Shown piece by piece: positions 42,960 through 51,451 of a stretch of 56,990 nt of DNA. A program made the translations under genes and the position numbers. This DNA comes from a virus: IMG/VR virus record IMGVR_UViG_3300042991_000632, positions 91,036 to 148,025 of that record; one strand, written 5' to 3'. Every line of letters begins with the position of its first letter. Position 1 is the stretch's first letter. The notes beneath the pieces are model-generated. The model did no database searches. It saw nothing but the letters and a program-made list of their open reading frames with translations, and had not been told where the DNA came from.

Positions 42960-42968
42960 AATAAATAC
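42960..42968 (-). promoter_or_regulatory. Near-match to GTATTTATA motif
   Basis: GTATTTATT on the minus strand, 32 nt before the 79-residue gene. Confidence 0.35.
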
Positions 42969-43757
42969 CTACTTATCATAATTTTTAAATGCAAGTGTTA
43001 TATATTCCATAAGATGCGGAACAGTATTTAAAAATCTAATCTCTTCAACATTAAACCAACCATAATTGGTGTTTTCTTCATTTAATGTTATTTCCGTAGG
43101 TTCACCATCATATCTGCATGCAAATATGTGTTCAATGCTATCTGGGTTTTTTTGGATTGCGAATGTTTTAATAAATTTATCAATCTCCAATCCAATTTCT
43201 TCAGTAATTTCTCTTTTAACTGCTTTTTCAGGTGTTTCACCCTTTTCAATACCACCGCCAACTAACGCCCATTTGCTTGGTTGCCATATCTTCGGATCAT
43301 CCGATCTTTTTAATAATAAAAATTTATTATCGGCATTAACAATTATAGCAACAGCATTTTTTGTTAATTCTTTCTTCTCTTTTTTTTCTTCGTTTAATTC
43401 CGGTGATGCATCGTATGGTCTTGTTCCAAGATTAACATTAACGTTAGCATCTCTATTTACTTCCTGTGATCTTTCAACGGATGCTCTTTCTGAATTCAAT
43501 TTACTATCAACAAAAGATTTCATTAAATTACCACCAGCAAGTTCATACTGTGCCTTGTTACCAGTTTGCATGTTAAACGTATCAAAGAAATGTTTTAATC
43601 CCTTTAATTCCTGATAACTTAAAACACCATTTTTAACGATGAATTTTGCCCTTTTAACGCCCTCACCTGTTGGATTGGATACCAGTACCGCTTGGACATA
43701 TTTAATCACGTCTGGGGGCACGCTATACGTTTTATTGTATAATTCTGAGTTAGCCAT
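42969..43757 (-). CDS. Nudix hydrolase with separate N-terminal leader domain
   Basis: The Nudix box at 168-190 is complete: G-x5-E-x7-REITEEIGL. The Nudix domain starts near 132 (NAVAIIVNADNKFLLLKR). Residues 1-90 form a separate domain (VLVSNPTGEGVKRAKFIVKN, LKHFFDTFNMQT) that I recall as a recurring N-terminal piece in phage proteins. The LNE at 121-123 lies exactly between linker and enzyme, consistent with a cut that would release a free hydrolase. Nudix enzymes cleave NDP-x compounds, mRNA caps or NAD-related molecules; the substrate here is unknown. The gene overlaps the next by 8 bases. Confidence 0.8.
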   Translation of the reverse strand: MANSELYNKTYSVPPDVIKYVQAVLVSNPTGEGVKRAKFIVKNGVLSYQELKGLKHFFDTFNMQTGNKAQYELAGGNLMKSFVDSKLNSERASVERSQEVNRDANVNVNLGTRPYDASPELNEEKKEKKELTKNAVAIIVNADNKFLLLKRSDDPKIWQPSKWALVGGGIEKGETPEKAVKREITEEIGLEIDKFIKTFAIQKNPDSIEHIFACRYDGEPTEITLNEENTNYGWFNVEEIRFLNTVPHLMEYITLAFKNYDK

Positions 43758-44622
43758 TATCTCTTTCCAATAAATTTATCAACTTATCAATATCTTTCTT
43801 ATCAAATTTCTTATTAATCAAACCAGCAATTTTTTGAAGATTCTTTTCACGAACACCCTTATCATCACTTTTTTTCGATATTTCATCTTCGGTTTTTTTA
43901 TCAACAACCTTATCTTCAATCACTGCTACTTCATTCAATGAATTATCAACTAAATAAAATTCAGGATATTTTCTTCTAAAAAAATTAATAATGTCTGTCT
44001 CTGGAACTTCTAATCCCCACCAATCAGGAAAGCCAATATCCCATTTATTATCAACACTACTTAATCTTTCATTATCATCAAATTTAAATGTAATGTAAAA
44101 CAAATCATTCTTTCTGCTTTTAAATGTTATCGGTTTTTTTGATGAAATTTCTTCATCAACAGGTTTCTTTTCAACATCCTTATCTTCTAAATATGGATGT
44201 ATTAAAGCAATAACTTTTTTTGCCCAATCAAAATCTACTTTTCTTTTATCTTCCGGCTGGCTTTCAAAATCATGTTCAGAATGTATTCTGAAATCAGATT
44301 TTAATTTATTGGGATTACGATAATAATATTCTAATGTTTCCATATATTTATCGTACATTAACTTAGCCAAATCTTTAAGTATTGGAACATCATTGGGATC
44401 AACATCATCAGCATCTTTACCTTCAAAGAATGGTAATAATGTGAATCCAAAACGACCAAGCATGTCATATCTAAATGGTTGCATACCTATTTTAGCATTA
44501 ATATCTGTAGTGTTACTTGCTTGTGTTTCTAAATTACCACCACTTTTAGGTATATCGTCCTTGCCAATTAAATCATCATTTGAGTCAATTATTTCTTTTA
44601 ATTGTCTTTTTGTCAATTTCAT
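43750..44622 (-). CDS. Phage protein, 290 aa, with KLTKRQLKEII N-terminal helix
   Basis: The start MKLTKRQLKEIIDSNDDL is the short basic helix found at the N- or C-terminus of many proteins in T4-like phages, possibly a targeting tag. The remaining domain contains FGFTLLPFFEGKDADDVDP, FDWAKKVIALIHPYLED, DLFYITFKFDDNERL and WDIGFPDWWGLEVPETDI. An LNE is at 229-231 (NSLNEVAVIED), followed by a charged helical C-terminus. Function unknown. Its promoter motif lies 15 nt upstream, and it is transcribed with the Nudix gene. Confidence 0.65.
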   Translation of the reverse strand: MKLTKRQLKEIIDSNDDLIGKDDIPKSGGNLETQASNTTDINAKIGMQPFRYDMLGRFGFTLLPFFEGKDADDVDPNDVPILKDLAKLMYDKYMETLEYYYRNPNKLKSDFRIHSEHDFESQPEDKRKVDFDWAKKVIALIHPYLEDKDVEKKPVDEEISSKKPITFKSRKNDLFYITFKFDDNERLSSVDNKWDIGFPDWWGLEVPETDIINFFRRKYPEFYLVDNSLNEVAVIEDKVVDKKTEDEISKKSDDKGVREKNLQKIAGLINKKFDKKDIDKLINLLERDNG

Positions 44623-44637
44623 AATTGCATATTTTTA

Positions 44638-44646
44638 TATAAATAC
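44638..44646 (-). promoter_or_regulatory. GTATTTATA promoter-like motif
   Basis: Exact motif, 15 nt before the ATG at 44622, just after the end of the DNA polymerase gene. Confidence 0.6.
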
Positions 44647-44661
44647 TAAATAGTTTCGATA

Positions 44662-47600
44662 TTAATCGTTACTATCATCTTCATCGTCCAAATATTCATC
44701 ATATTCATCCAAATCCTCAAGATTAATATTTTTTTCTATTTCATGTATGAATAAGTCAAATGTCTTACTTGCTGTTTCTTCCAACGCAAACAATTCATCC
44801 ATTGTCATTTGAGCAGGAATCTTGAAGCGTTTCTTAAATCTGTCGAAGTATTTAATACGATTATATTGTAAGTAATCTAATTGTTTCTCTCTTTCTGATT
44901 TGTTAGCAGATGCAATTTCAAGTTCTCTAAGTTTTGCCATTTCTGCTTCATGTTTACGATCAAGTTCGATTTCAATTTCACTTTTGGGTACATCAATATT
45001 TTCTCTGACAATTTCCATATAAACGCCATTAAATGCTGCCACATTATATTCACTACCATTTTTAATTAAAACCAAATCACCATCTTTATAATCATCATTT
45101 ATTGATTTAATGCGTGGCTTATTGGCTGCAGTCATTTTTTCATTAAGAAAATTCAATGCATTATCATAAATTTCATAATGTATCTTTAAATCATCAAAAA
45201 CTTTAAAACCATCCCACACCTTTTTTGGTTCATAACCAGTTCTATTCCAGAAATTAACTTCCATTTCTTCAAGATACATTGATTCATCAAGATCATTTAA
45301 GTCAAAACTTTTTAGTTCCAACTGATATGACGGAAAATCTGCTTGTATAAATTCATATTCTTTTGATTTTTTGATTTTAACAACCTTTGATAACATTTTT
45401 TTTGCAACTTCCGGGTCAAAACCAACTAATATTGTTGAAACCCTCTCATTAAATGCTGACAAATATTTAATAGCATTATAATCACCAGTCATGTTTGGAT
45501 TTTCAAGTAATTCATCGGCAGTTATTATTTTCGAATTGTATATTTTCTTTCCTGTTTCCGGGTCTACTATTGCACTTGAACTACCAGCAGATTTTTTTGT
45601 ACCAGTATTATAATAATAAATAACACTGTCGAGTTCCGGTTCAGGTGGCATATAATTCGCAACCAATTTCATTTTAACATCAATATTCAAATTCTTAATT
45701 TTTGTTAAATCAAATTCATGCTTATGTTCTTCAAACAACTTTTCAGCAAGTTCCTCACGTTGTTGTATTATTAGTTCCATATGTGCTTGCATGCCCTTAT
45801 CCCTGCCATTTTTATCCTTACCCCTCTTTTTGTATGCAGCAATTGTTGTTTTTATCCTGTTCTTGTTTGCTATCTTTTTTAACGGTATTTGTTGATAGTA
45901 TATATTCGCAGCATAATCATTATAATAATCAAAGAATTCTTTACCCTTACCATTAAGGATCAATTTAAATCCATTATTGATAAATTCTTCGATATATTCA
46001 GGCATCACTTTCGATTTAATCGTATTACCAGTGAGTTTAATCTTCTCCTTTAACTCACCAGTTTTCTTGTCAGGCACTAATGCCAATGTAGCATAGTTAA
46101 TTCTTGCAAGGTTCAAACAAGACACAAATTCACCATCATCATCAACAGACATAAATGGTGGTTTCATTTCTTCTTTATTAAATTTCTCAATAAGTGCTGC
46201 AACACCTGTCTTACCACCATACTTCCACATAGTTTCGATAGGTCCGTCTTCCTGCATTACTGTTTGAAATGCTTCATTTTCATATAAAGTATCATCCACA
46301 TAGATATTCGTTCTTTCGGGAAAATGAAAGTTAACGCCATCAGTTACTGCAAGTAGTGGTGTACAACCATAACCATTGAACCAAGATATGGCATGACGCA
46401 AATGTAGTCTACCAGTACAAGTTATCCTTGATGCACAAATATTGTCAGACCAGTTAAACGATATATGTGAACCCAAAGCACCATATAGTGAGTTGTTCAA
46501 AATTTTAATAGGTAATTGTTTGATTTTGAACGATGATGTATCTGTTGATTTTAATTCCTTATTTATATATTTAACATGTGCTTCATGATCTATTTGTCTT
46601 AATAGCGTAACTTCTTCATTGTTTAGTTCACTGCCATTAGCCATTTTCTTATAAATGTTACGAGTTGTTGTAAGATACAAAAGCAATTTCTTTAATACAC
46701 CAGTAATATCAAATATTGGAAATACACCTTCAGTTAATTGAACCATAGGATAAAGAGATGCATAGTCAATCTTTTTTATTCTTTTCACGTATCCAGATTT
46801 GTATGTTCTTACCAACCCACCAGAAAATTTTTGATATGTATCAGGATACGGTATTGCCAAATCATTCTCATAACTCCAAGCAGTCATAAGCAAGTTCCAT
46901 ACACCTGCAGTTCCCATTGTACATATTCTTTGATATGTTGTTGGAACTATTTTAGCAAGCAAAAATGATGATTGATTATACAATTCATCAACCTGTTCAG
47001 TTTCCCACAAGTCATCAAGAAGATATTGTTTAACAAGTTTCTTACCGCTTATAAGACTAATCATTGATTTTGGTAACGCCTCTTTTTTAAACCATTCATA
47101 AAATGTTGGCGTACCATCTAAATATTTTTTTCTCGTTGCCTTATATTCTTCATCAATGAATTGTTGTTTATTTGCCTGAAGAATATATAAGTTTCTTGTA
47201 ACATACTGAAATTCTTCAGGTATCTGCATGTAATTGTTTTTTTCATCAATCACAAACATTTTGTTTTCTGAGTAGAACCTACCAATAGAATTATCTTCTC
47301 CGGGAATATATGTTCTGTTGGGTTTTGCAATTTTCTCTAATTTTGCAATATATTTTAATTTGTTTTCCTTGATCTCACTATTAACAGCAGCAGTTCTTTT
47401 AACAGCATGAAGAATGTCAATAATTGAATATCCCCACATTTCAGTTGCCGTATATCTGTCAGGGGTATTGCCATATTTAACCGATGTGTTAGGTCTTCTT
47501 CTTAAATGTACATCATTTCTTAATCCAGTTGGAATTGCTTCCAAGTTCATCTTCAATAATTTAGCACGACCAATAATAAAGTCAAAGTCGAACATTTCTG

Positions 47601-48354
47601 AGTTATATCCACAAATTACAGCAGGTTTTATATGGTCAATAACGTTAAAAAAGTCCTGAATTAATTTTATTTCACATTCATCGTCATCAAGTTTTTTCGG
47701 TTCAAGTGTTACTTCAAAACCTCTGTTGTCACGAATACCAATTGAAATTATTCTGCTTATTTGATATCTCAATCCGGTTGTTTCAATGTCAAACGTTAAT
47801 TTATGTATATTCTTATATTCTTCAATACCTTTGTAAAGTCGTGTTTGTGTTGAAACAAAAAATTGTTCGGCTAATCTTAGGTTATAAAAAAGATCACCAT
47901 TTACAAATTTAACTTTACCCTTACTATCCTTAATATCACGACCTTCATGATCTTTTAATTTTTGAAAAGGGTTGATACCACCATCACCAAAATAATCAAC
48001 AATACTATTAAATGATTTATGACTTGTTACTTTATAACAAAAACCATTAACCAATCTCTTCTGATTTCCAGTTTTTAATTTGGTAATGGTTATTCCGTGC
48101 TTTACTTTAAGACTTTCTTTAAGTGTTTCAGATTTTCCGGGATACAAAAAATGATTTAGTTTCTCTAAATCCTTCGTATACATGAACGGCTCATATTGAA
48201 TTTTGACTATTTTTGGGTCAGTACCGGGTTCATGTATAATGCATTCTGCATAATTTGTGTTTGGGTCGGTTTCTACGTTTACAAGATACTTCAAGTCTTG
48301 ATTATATCCTTCGAGAAACGCTTTAATTTCACCTAACATAGTTAATTTATCCAC
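44662..48354 (-). CDS. Family B DNA polymerase with 3'-5' exonuclease domain, 1230 aa
   Basis: Exonuclease motifs: ExoI FDIETTGL (188-195), ExoII GYNSEMFDFDFI (249-260), ExoIII YSIIDILHAV (309-318). Polymerase motifs: A DYASLYP (530-536), B KILNNSLYGALG (617-628), and C LLAVTDGVNF (667-676), where the usual first Asp of D-T-D is Val but the catalytic second Asp (672) is present. The C-terminal 300 residues form the thumb plus a charged helical extension and acidic end. T4 gp43 is 898 residues, so this one has about 330 extra residues. It is the last gene in the replication operon and overlaps the QueC-like gene by one base. Confidence 0.93.
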   Translation of the reverse strand: MDKLTMLGEIKAFLEGYNQDLKYLVNVETDPNTNYAECIIHEPGTDPKIVKIQYEPFMYTKDLEKLNHFLYPGKSETLKESLKVKHGITITKLKTGNQKRLVNGFCYKVTSHKSFNSIVDYFGDGGINPFQKLKDHEGRDIKDSKGKVKFVNGDLFYNLRLAEQFFVSTQTRLYKGIEEYKNIHKLTFDIETTGLRYQISRIISIGIRDNRGFEVTLEPKKLDDDECEIKLIQDFFNVIDHIKPAVICGYNSEMFDFDFIIGRAKLLKMNLEAIPTGLRNDVHLRRRPNTSVKYGNTPDRYTATEMWGYSIIDILHAVKRTAAVNSEIKENKLKYIAKLEKIAKPNRTYIPGEDNSIGRFYSENKMFVIDEKNNYMQIPEEFQYVTRNLYILQANKQQFIDEEYKATRKKYLDGTPTFYEWFKKEALPKSMISLISGKKLVKQYLLDDLWETEQVDELYNQSSFLLAKIVPTTYQRICTMGTAGVWNLLMTAWSYENDLAIPYPDTYQKFSGGLVRTYKSGYVKRIKKIDYASLYPMVQLTEGVFPIFDITGVLKKLLLYLTTTRNIYKKMANGSELNNEEVTLLRQIDHEAHVKYINKELKSTDTSSFKIKQLPIKILNNSLYGALGSHISFNWSDNICASRITCTGRLHLRHAISWFNGYGCTPLLAVTDGVNFHFPERTNIYVDDTLYENEAFQTVMQEDGPIETMWKYGGKTGVAALIEKFNKEEMKPPFMSVDDDGEFVSCLNLARINYATLALVPDKKTGELKEKIKLTGNTIKSKVMPEYIEEFINNGFKLILNGKGKEFFDYYNDYAANIYYQQIPLKKIANKNRIKTTIAAYKKRGKDKNGRDKGMQAHMELIIQQREELAEKLFEEHKHEFDLTKIKNLNIDVKMKLVANYMPPEPELDSVIYYYNTGTKKSAGSSSAIVDPETGKKIYNSKIITADELLENPNMTGDYNAIKYLSAFNERVSTILVGFDPEVAKKMLSKVVKIKKSKEYEFIQADFPSYQLELKSFDLNDLDESMYLEEMEVNFWNRTGYEPKKVWDGFKVFDDLKIHYEIYDNALNFLNEKMTAANKPRIKSINDDYKDGDLVLIKNGSEYNVAAFNGVYMEIVRENIDVPKSEIEIELDRKHEAEMAKLRELEIASANKSEREKQLDYLQYNRIKYFDRFKKRFKIPAQMTMDELFALEETASKTFDLFIHEIEKNINLEDLDEYDEYLDDEDDSND

Positions 48355-49202
48355 TATATTCCTTTTTTTTCTATTTCAATTTTCTGTTCTATTTTATTAC
48401 AACCGCATTCCATATCACACATTAGTTCGAAATTAATTTCAAGTTGATATGGCTCATTCTTGGGTTCTAATGTACTGCAATTGACTTCAAAATAATCTTT
48501 TCCATTTGCATCAATTATCTTATATCCGTTCCAATGTAATGAACGTGCGTGTTGCATTAAGATTTTCTTTTTATATATCTCAGGAAAGCTTCTGGTATTA
48601 TAATAATCTGTTGCTATAATATTCTTACATGGAACACATTCACAACACGGTTCATATTCTATAAATGCTGCCGTTTCCGAACCAATAATTCTTGCATTTT
48701 CACAACTGAAAATAAGTTTACGATATTGTTCTGGAAGTTCATCTGCCATTTTCCATTTCTTTGTTTTAATCAATGGAAATACAAGTGGCTTCATTGGCTC
48801 ACAAATCGGTTGATACGACTTATAGATATTCTGTATATCATCGAGATATGAAATAGCATCATCATTTGAAACATAACCAATTTGAATTTCATCAACATCC
48901 ATGCCTTGCAGAAATACCATTCCAAATATCCAAATAGGCATTTGTTTAAAGTACAAACTATCTTCATTTGCATTAACACCAACGCTTACAGCATATTGAA
49001 TATTGTTGATTTTTCTATTGAATTCTTTTCGATATTCTTCCAATAATAATTCAATACGATTTTTTTCAATAGTTGATTTGGTTTTATTGTTTTCAATTTC
49101 TATGTAAACCGGGGTAACTTCATTACCATCTTTAAGATTTTTCCAGACTAAATATGTGGAATCCAAACCACCGGAAAACAAAACAGCTACTTTTTTACTC
49201 AT
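48354..49202 (-). CDS. QueC-like PP-loop ATPase, possible 7-deazaguanine synthesis
   Basis: The PP-loop SGGLDSTYLVW (10-20) and a C-terminal cysteine cluster (CENARIIG... EPCCECVPC) match QueC, which makes preQ0 from CDG using ATP. A region IQIGYVSNDDAISYLD (about 107-122) corresponds to the substrate part. Phages use preQ0 to make modified DNA (7-deazaguanine) that resists host nucleases, but the other genes of that pathway, such as DpdA, are not in this window. It could instead serve tRNA modification or another PP-loop reaction. It sits in the DNA polymerase operon, which supports a DNA role. Confidence 0.7.
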   Translation of the reverse strand: MSKKVAVLFSGGLDSTYLVWKNLKDGNEVTPVYIEIENNKTKSTIEKNRIELLLEEYRKEFNRKINNIQYAVSVGVNANEDSLYFKQMPIWIFGMVFLQGMDVDEIQIGYVSNDDAISYLDDIQNIYKSYQPICEPMKPLVFPLIKTKKWKMADELPEQYRKLIFSCENARIIGSETAAFIEYEPCCECVPCKNIIATDYYNTRSFPEIYKKKILMQHARSLHWNGYKIIDANGKDYFEVNCSTLEPKNEPYQLEINFELMCDMECGCNKIEQKIEIEKKGI

Positions 49203-49557
49203 AGATTTTTGTATGTGTCAATTCATATGTCTTATTATTGAAATGATATTTTCTATTACCAATAACGAATGTATTATTTTTCATTATAAGTTCTGTATTA
49301 TCAACCAATATACCACTTAACCATAAAGCACTAAGTGCATTTTTACCCAAGACTTTATAATATTCACCTTCACGCTTTATTTCGAAATCCAAAAGTAATG
49401 CATCTTTTCTATTATTCAAAACATTTTCCAAAATATATGTGAAATATGCACTAAGTTCATTTTTAATTTTTTGTCTGATATATCTAACATCAAATTCAAT
49501 TGATTTTAGTAAAAAATCCTGAAAAGGATTCCTGCCAAACTTATAAAGACTTCCCAT
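49195..49557 (-). CDS. Small phage protein, 120 aa, unknown
   Basis: A helical N-terminal part (NPFQDFLLKSIEFDVRYIRQK, YFTYILENVLNNRKDA) and a beta-rich end (FVIGNRKYHFNNKTYELTHT). No family recognised. The ATG overlaps the helicase gene end by 17 bases and its own end overlaps the QueC-like gene by 8 bases. The tight coupling implies a part in replication or DNA modification, though no motif shows it. Confidence 0.6.
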   Translation of the reverse strand: MGSLYKFGRNPFQDFLLKSIEFDVRYIRQKIKNELSAYFTYILENVLNNRKDALLLDFEIKREGEYYKVLGKNALSALWLSGILVDNTELIMKNNTFVIGNRKYHFNNKTYELTHTKIYE

Positions 49558-51340
49558 GCTTTTCTTTAATTTTTTGTATTACATCACTTAGTACAGACTC
49601 GTTTACATTTGACGTATAGTCCTCATTATCAATAACTTTGACTATTTCTTTTCTCTTGCTCTCAATTGCGGAAAATACATAATCATCAATAGTGTCCCTG
49701 AAAATCAATGGATATATATTAACGACTGCTTTTTGTCCAATACGATGCAATCTGTCACTCACTTGGTCATAATCACCAACAGAATATGGTAATGTTGTAA
49801 TAAATAATTTACTTGCTGCAGTCAATGTTAATCCATATCCACAGGTTTGTATTGACCCAAGAAACACCTTTAAATCACTGTTAGGGTCTTGAAATTTCTT
49901 AACTATGTCTGCACGTTCATCATCCTTCTGGTCGCCAGTATGAAGTGCTGCTACATCGCCAAGTTTTTCTTTTAACTGATATAGTGCATCTTTAAAGAAG
50001 TCAACGATTACTACTTTTTCGCCAGTTTCAAGAATATTTTCAACCAGTTCAATCATATCTTTAACTTTTAAAGAGGCGGTATATTGCCTTAATCGAAGCA
50101 TAATTGTTAATGGATTGCGTGTTGGATGTTCGAGAAATTCGTTTGCAACCCCTTCCTCAATCTTATCGTAGGTGTCATATTCCTTATCATCCATTTCAAG
50201 AACAACACGCTGGTATATTTTGTCAGGCAAATCTGTTAATACTTCGAATTTCCTTTTTCTGTGTGCATAGGGCGCAATCTTATGATAAAGTTCTTCAAGC
50301 CTTTGCTCTGCAGTATCAGTGATATATCCCCATCCACCATTGTAGTCATACGTCATTCCACAATAATATTCATAAAAATATTTCTTTGTGCTGAAATCGG
50401 TTGGAGATATTTGATTTAAAATTGTATAGAGTTCATATGCCCTATTTGGTGCAGGCGTACCGGACAAAAATATTTTACTTGTCTTATCGCCCTTAAATAT
50501 TGACTTATTGAAAGTTTTCTTGAAATTCTTATATGTGTTTGCTTTAGTATTCTTCAGTTTCTGAGATTCATCACAAATAACTGCATCAATCTTATCAATC
50601 TTTAATTTCTTCCACTTCGCCAAGAACTTTTCCTGACTTTTAGAATTAAAATAATCGTAATTGACAATCACATATTTTGCATGCTCGACATCGCATTTAT
50701 TCTTTTTCCAGTTTACGATATAGTATGTGCTATTTGTAAACTTTTCAACCTCATTTCCATAATTGAATTTTAATGAATTAGGCGTGATTACAACAACCTT
50801 ATTGAAACCATTCATTTCAACATAAAGTATTGAAGATAAGGTTTTTCCAAGTCCCATTTCATGTGAAATCAACGTATTTTTTGTGACATTCATGAACATA
50901 GCTGCCACAATCTGATGCGGATAAAGTTTCACCCCTTCGTTAAGTAATGCATGTAGCTTATCTGAATATTGGGCATAGGTTTCTTCAAGTTCTTTTTTAT
51001 ATTGAACCCAATGCTCTTTTTTGATATCTAATTCGGCAATAAATTTGCGTTTTTCTGCTTCAGTAACTTCAATTTTCTTTATTTGTTCAATAAAGACTTT
51101 ACGACTATCTTCATTGCCAAAGTCAAAATGTATCTTATTAGAACCCTTATATTTTTTAATTAATGAATATAAAGCAGGTGTCGCTAATATCCATACACGA
51201 TTCAAAGCATCCCATTTTCTTTGGTCATCGGGAAGTTCTCTTATTCTTTGAACTAATTGGTCGTTGATAGGAAAACGTACTTCATACGCTGCTCTTTTGG
51301 CAATTCTGTTACAATGGACAACAAAAACAATTTCCTGCAT
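49541..51340 (-). CDS. SNF2-family (superfamily 2) DNA helicase/translocase
   Basis: Motif I is HEMGLGKTLSS (160-170), motif II DESQ (257-260), motif III LSGTPAPNRAYE, and motifs V-VI are GYGLTLTAAS...LFITTLPYSVGDYDQVSDRLHRIGQK. This is the SNF2/UvsW-like pattern, with an RIGQK-type motif VI. The N-terminal 100 residues (DDQRKWDALNRVWILATPAL) resemble the HARP-like region of annealing helicases such as SMARCAL1. Such enzymes reanneal or migrate branched DNA at replication forks. It heads the replication operon and has a Bacteroidota-type promoter 20 nt upstream. Confidence 0.88.
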   Translation of the reverse strand: MQEIVFVVHCNRIAKRAAYEVRFPINDQLVQRIRELPDDQRKWDALNRVWILATPALYSLIKKYKGSNKIHFDFGNEDSRKVFIEQIKKIEVTEAEKRKFIAELDIKKEHWVQYKKELEETYAQYSDKLHALLNEGVKLYPHQIVAAMFMNVTKNTLISHEMGLGKTLSSILYVEMNGFNKVVVITPNSLKFNYGNEVEKFTNSTYYIVNWKKNKCDVEHAKYVIVNYDYFNSKSQEKFLAKWKKLKIDKIDAVICDESQKLKNTKANTYKNFKKTFNKSIFKGDKTSKIFLSGTPAPNRAYELYTILNQISPTDFSTKKYFYEYYCGMTYDYNGGWGYITDTAEQRLEELYHKIAPYAHRKRKFEVLTDLPDKIYQRVVLEMDDKEYDTYDKIEEGVANEFLEHPTRNPLTIMLRLRQYTASLKVKDMIELVENILETGEKVVIVDFFKDALYQLKEKLGDVAALHTGDQKDDERADIVKKFQDPNSDLKVFLGSIQTCGYGLTLTAASKLFITTLPYSVGDYDQVSDRLHRIGQKAVVNIYPLIFRDTIDDYVFSAIESKRKEIVKVIDNEDYTSNVNESVLSDVIQKIKEKHGKSL

Positions 51341-51360
51341 GATGATGTGACAATATCATG

Positions 51361-51392
51361 CAAAGATAAATAAAAAAAATATGATTGTCAAA
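51361..51392 (-). promoter_or_regulatory. Bacteroidota-type promoter for the replication operon
   Basis: TTTG (51392-51389, within TTTGACA), 20 nt, TATCTTTG (51368-51361) on the minus strand; the helicase ATG is 20 nt downstream. It exactly matches TTTG/TAnnTTTG. Confidence 0.75.
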
Positions 51393-51431
51393 TATTTTCC
51401 ACAATATGATTTATAGAAAATCAAATATAAA

Positions 51432-51440
51432 GTATTTATA
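51432..51440 (+). promoter_or_regulatory. GTATTTATA promoter-like motif on the plus strand
   Basis: Exact motif, 11 nt before the ATG at 51452, in the only plus-strand gene. It reads in the direction of that gene, which supports the motif being a directional signal. Confidence 0.65.
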
Positions 51441-51451
51441 TGAAAAATATT

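Noticed and set aside
43066-43614. 182-residue plus-strand frame opposite the Nudix gene
   Set aside because: It lies entirely against a well-supported gene with a complete Nudix box, and has no plausible start signal or domain.
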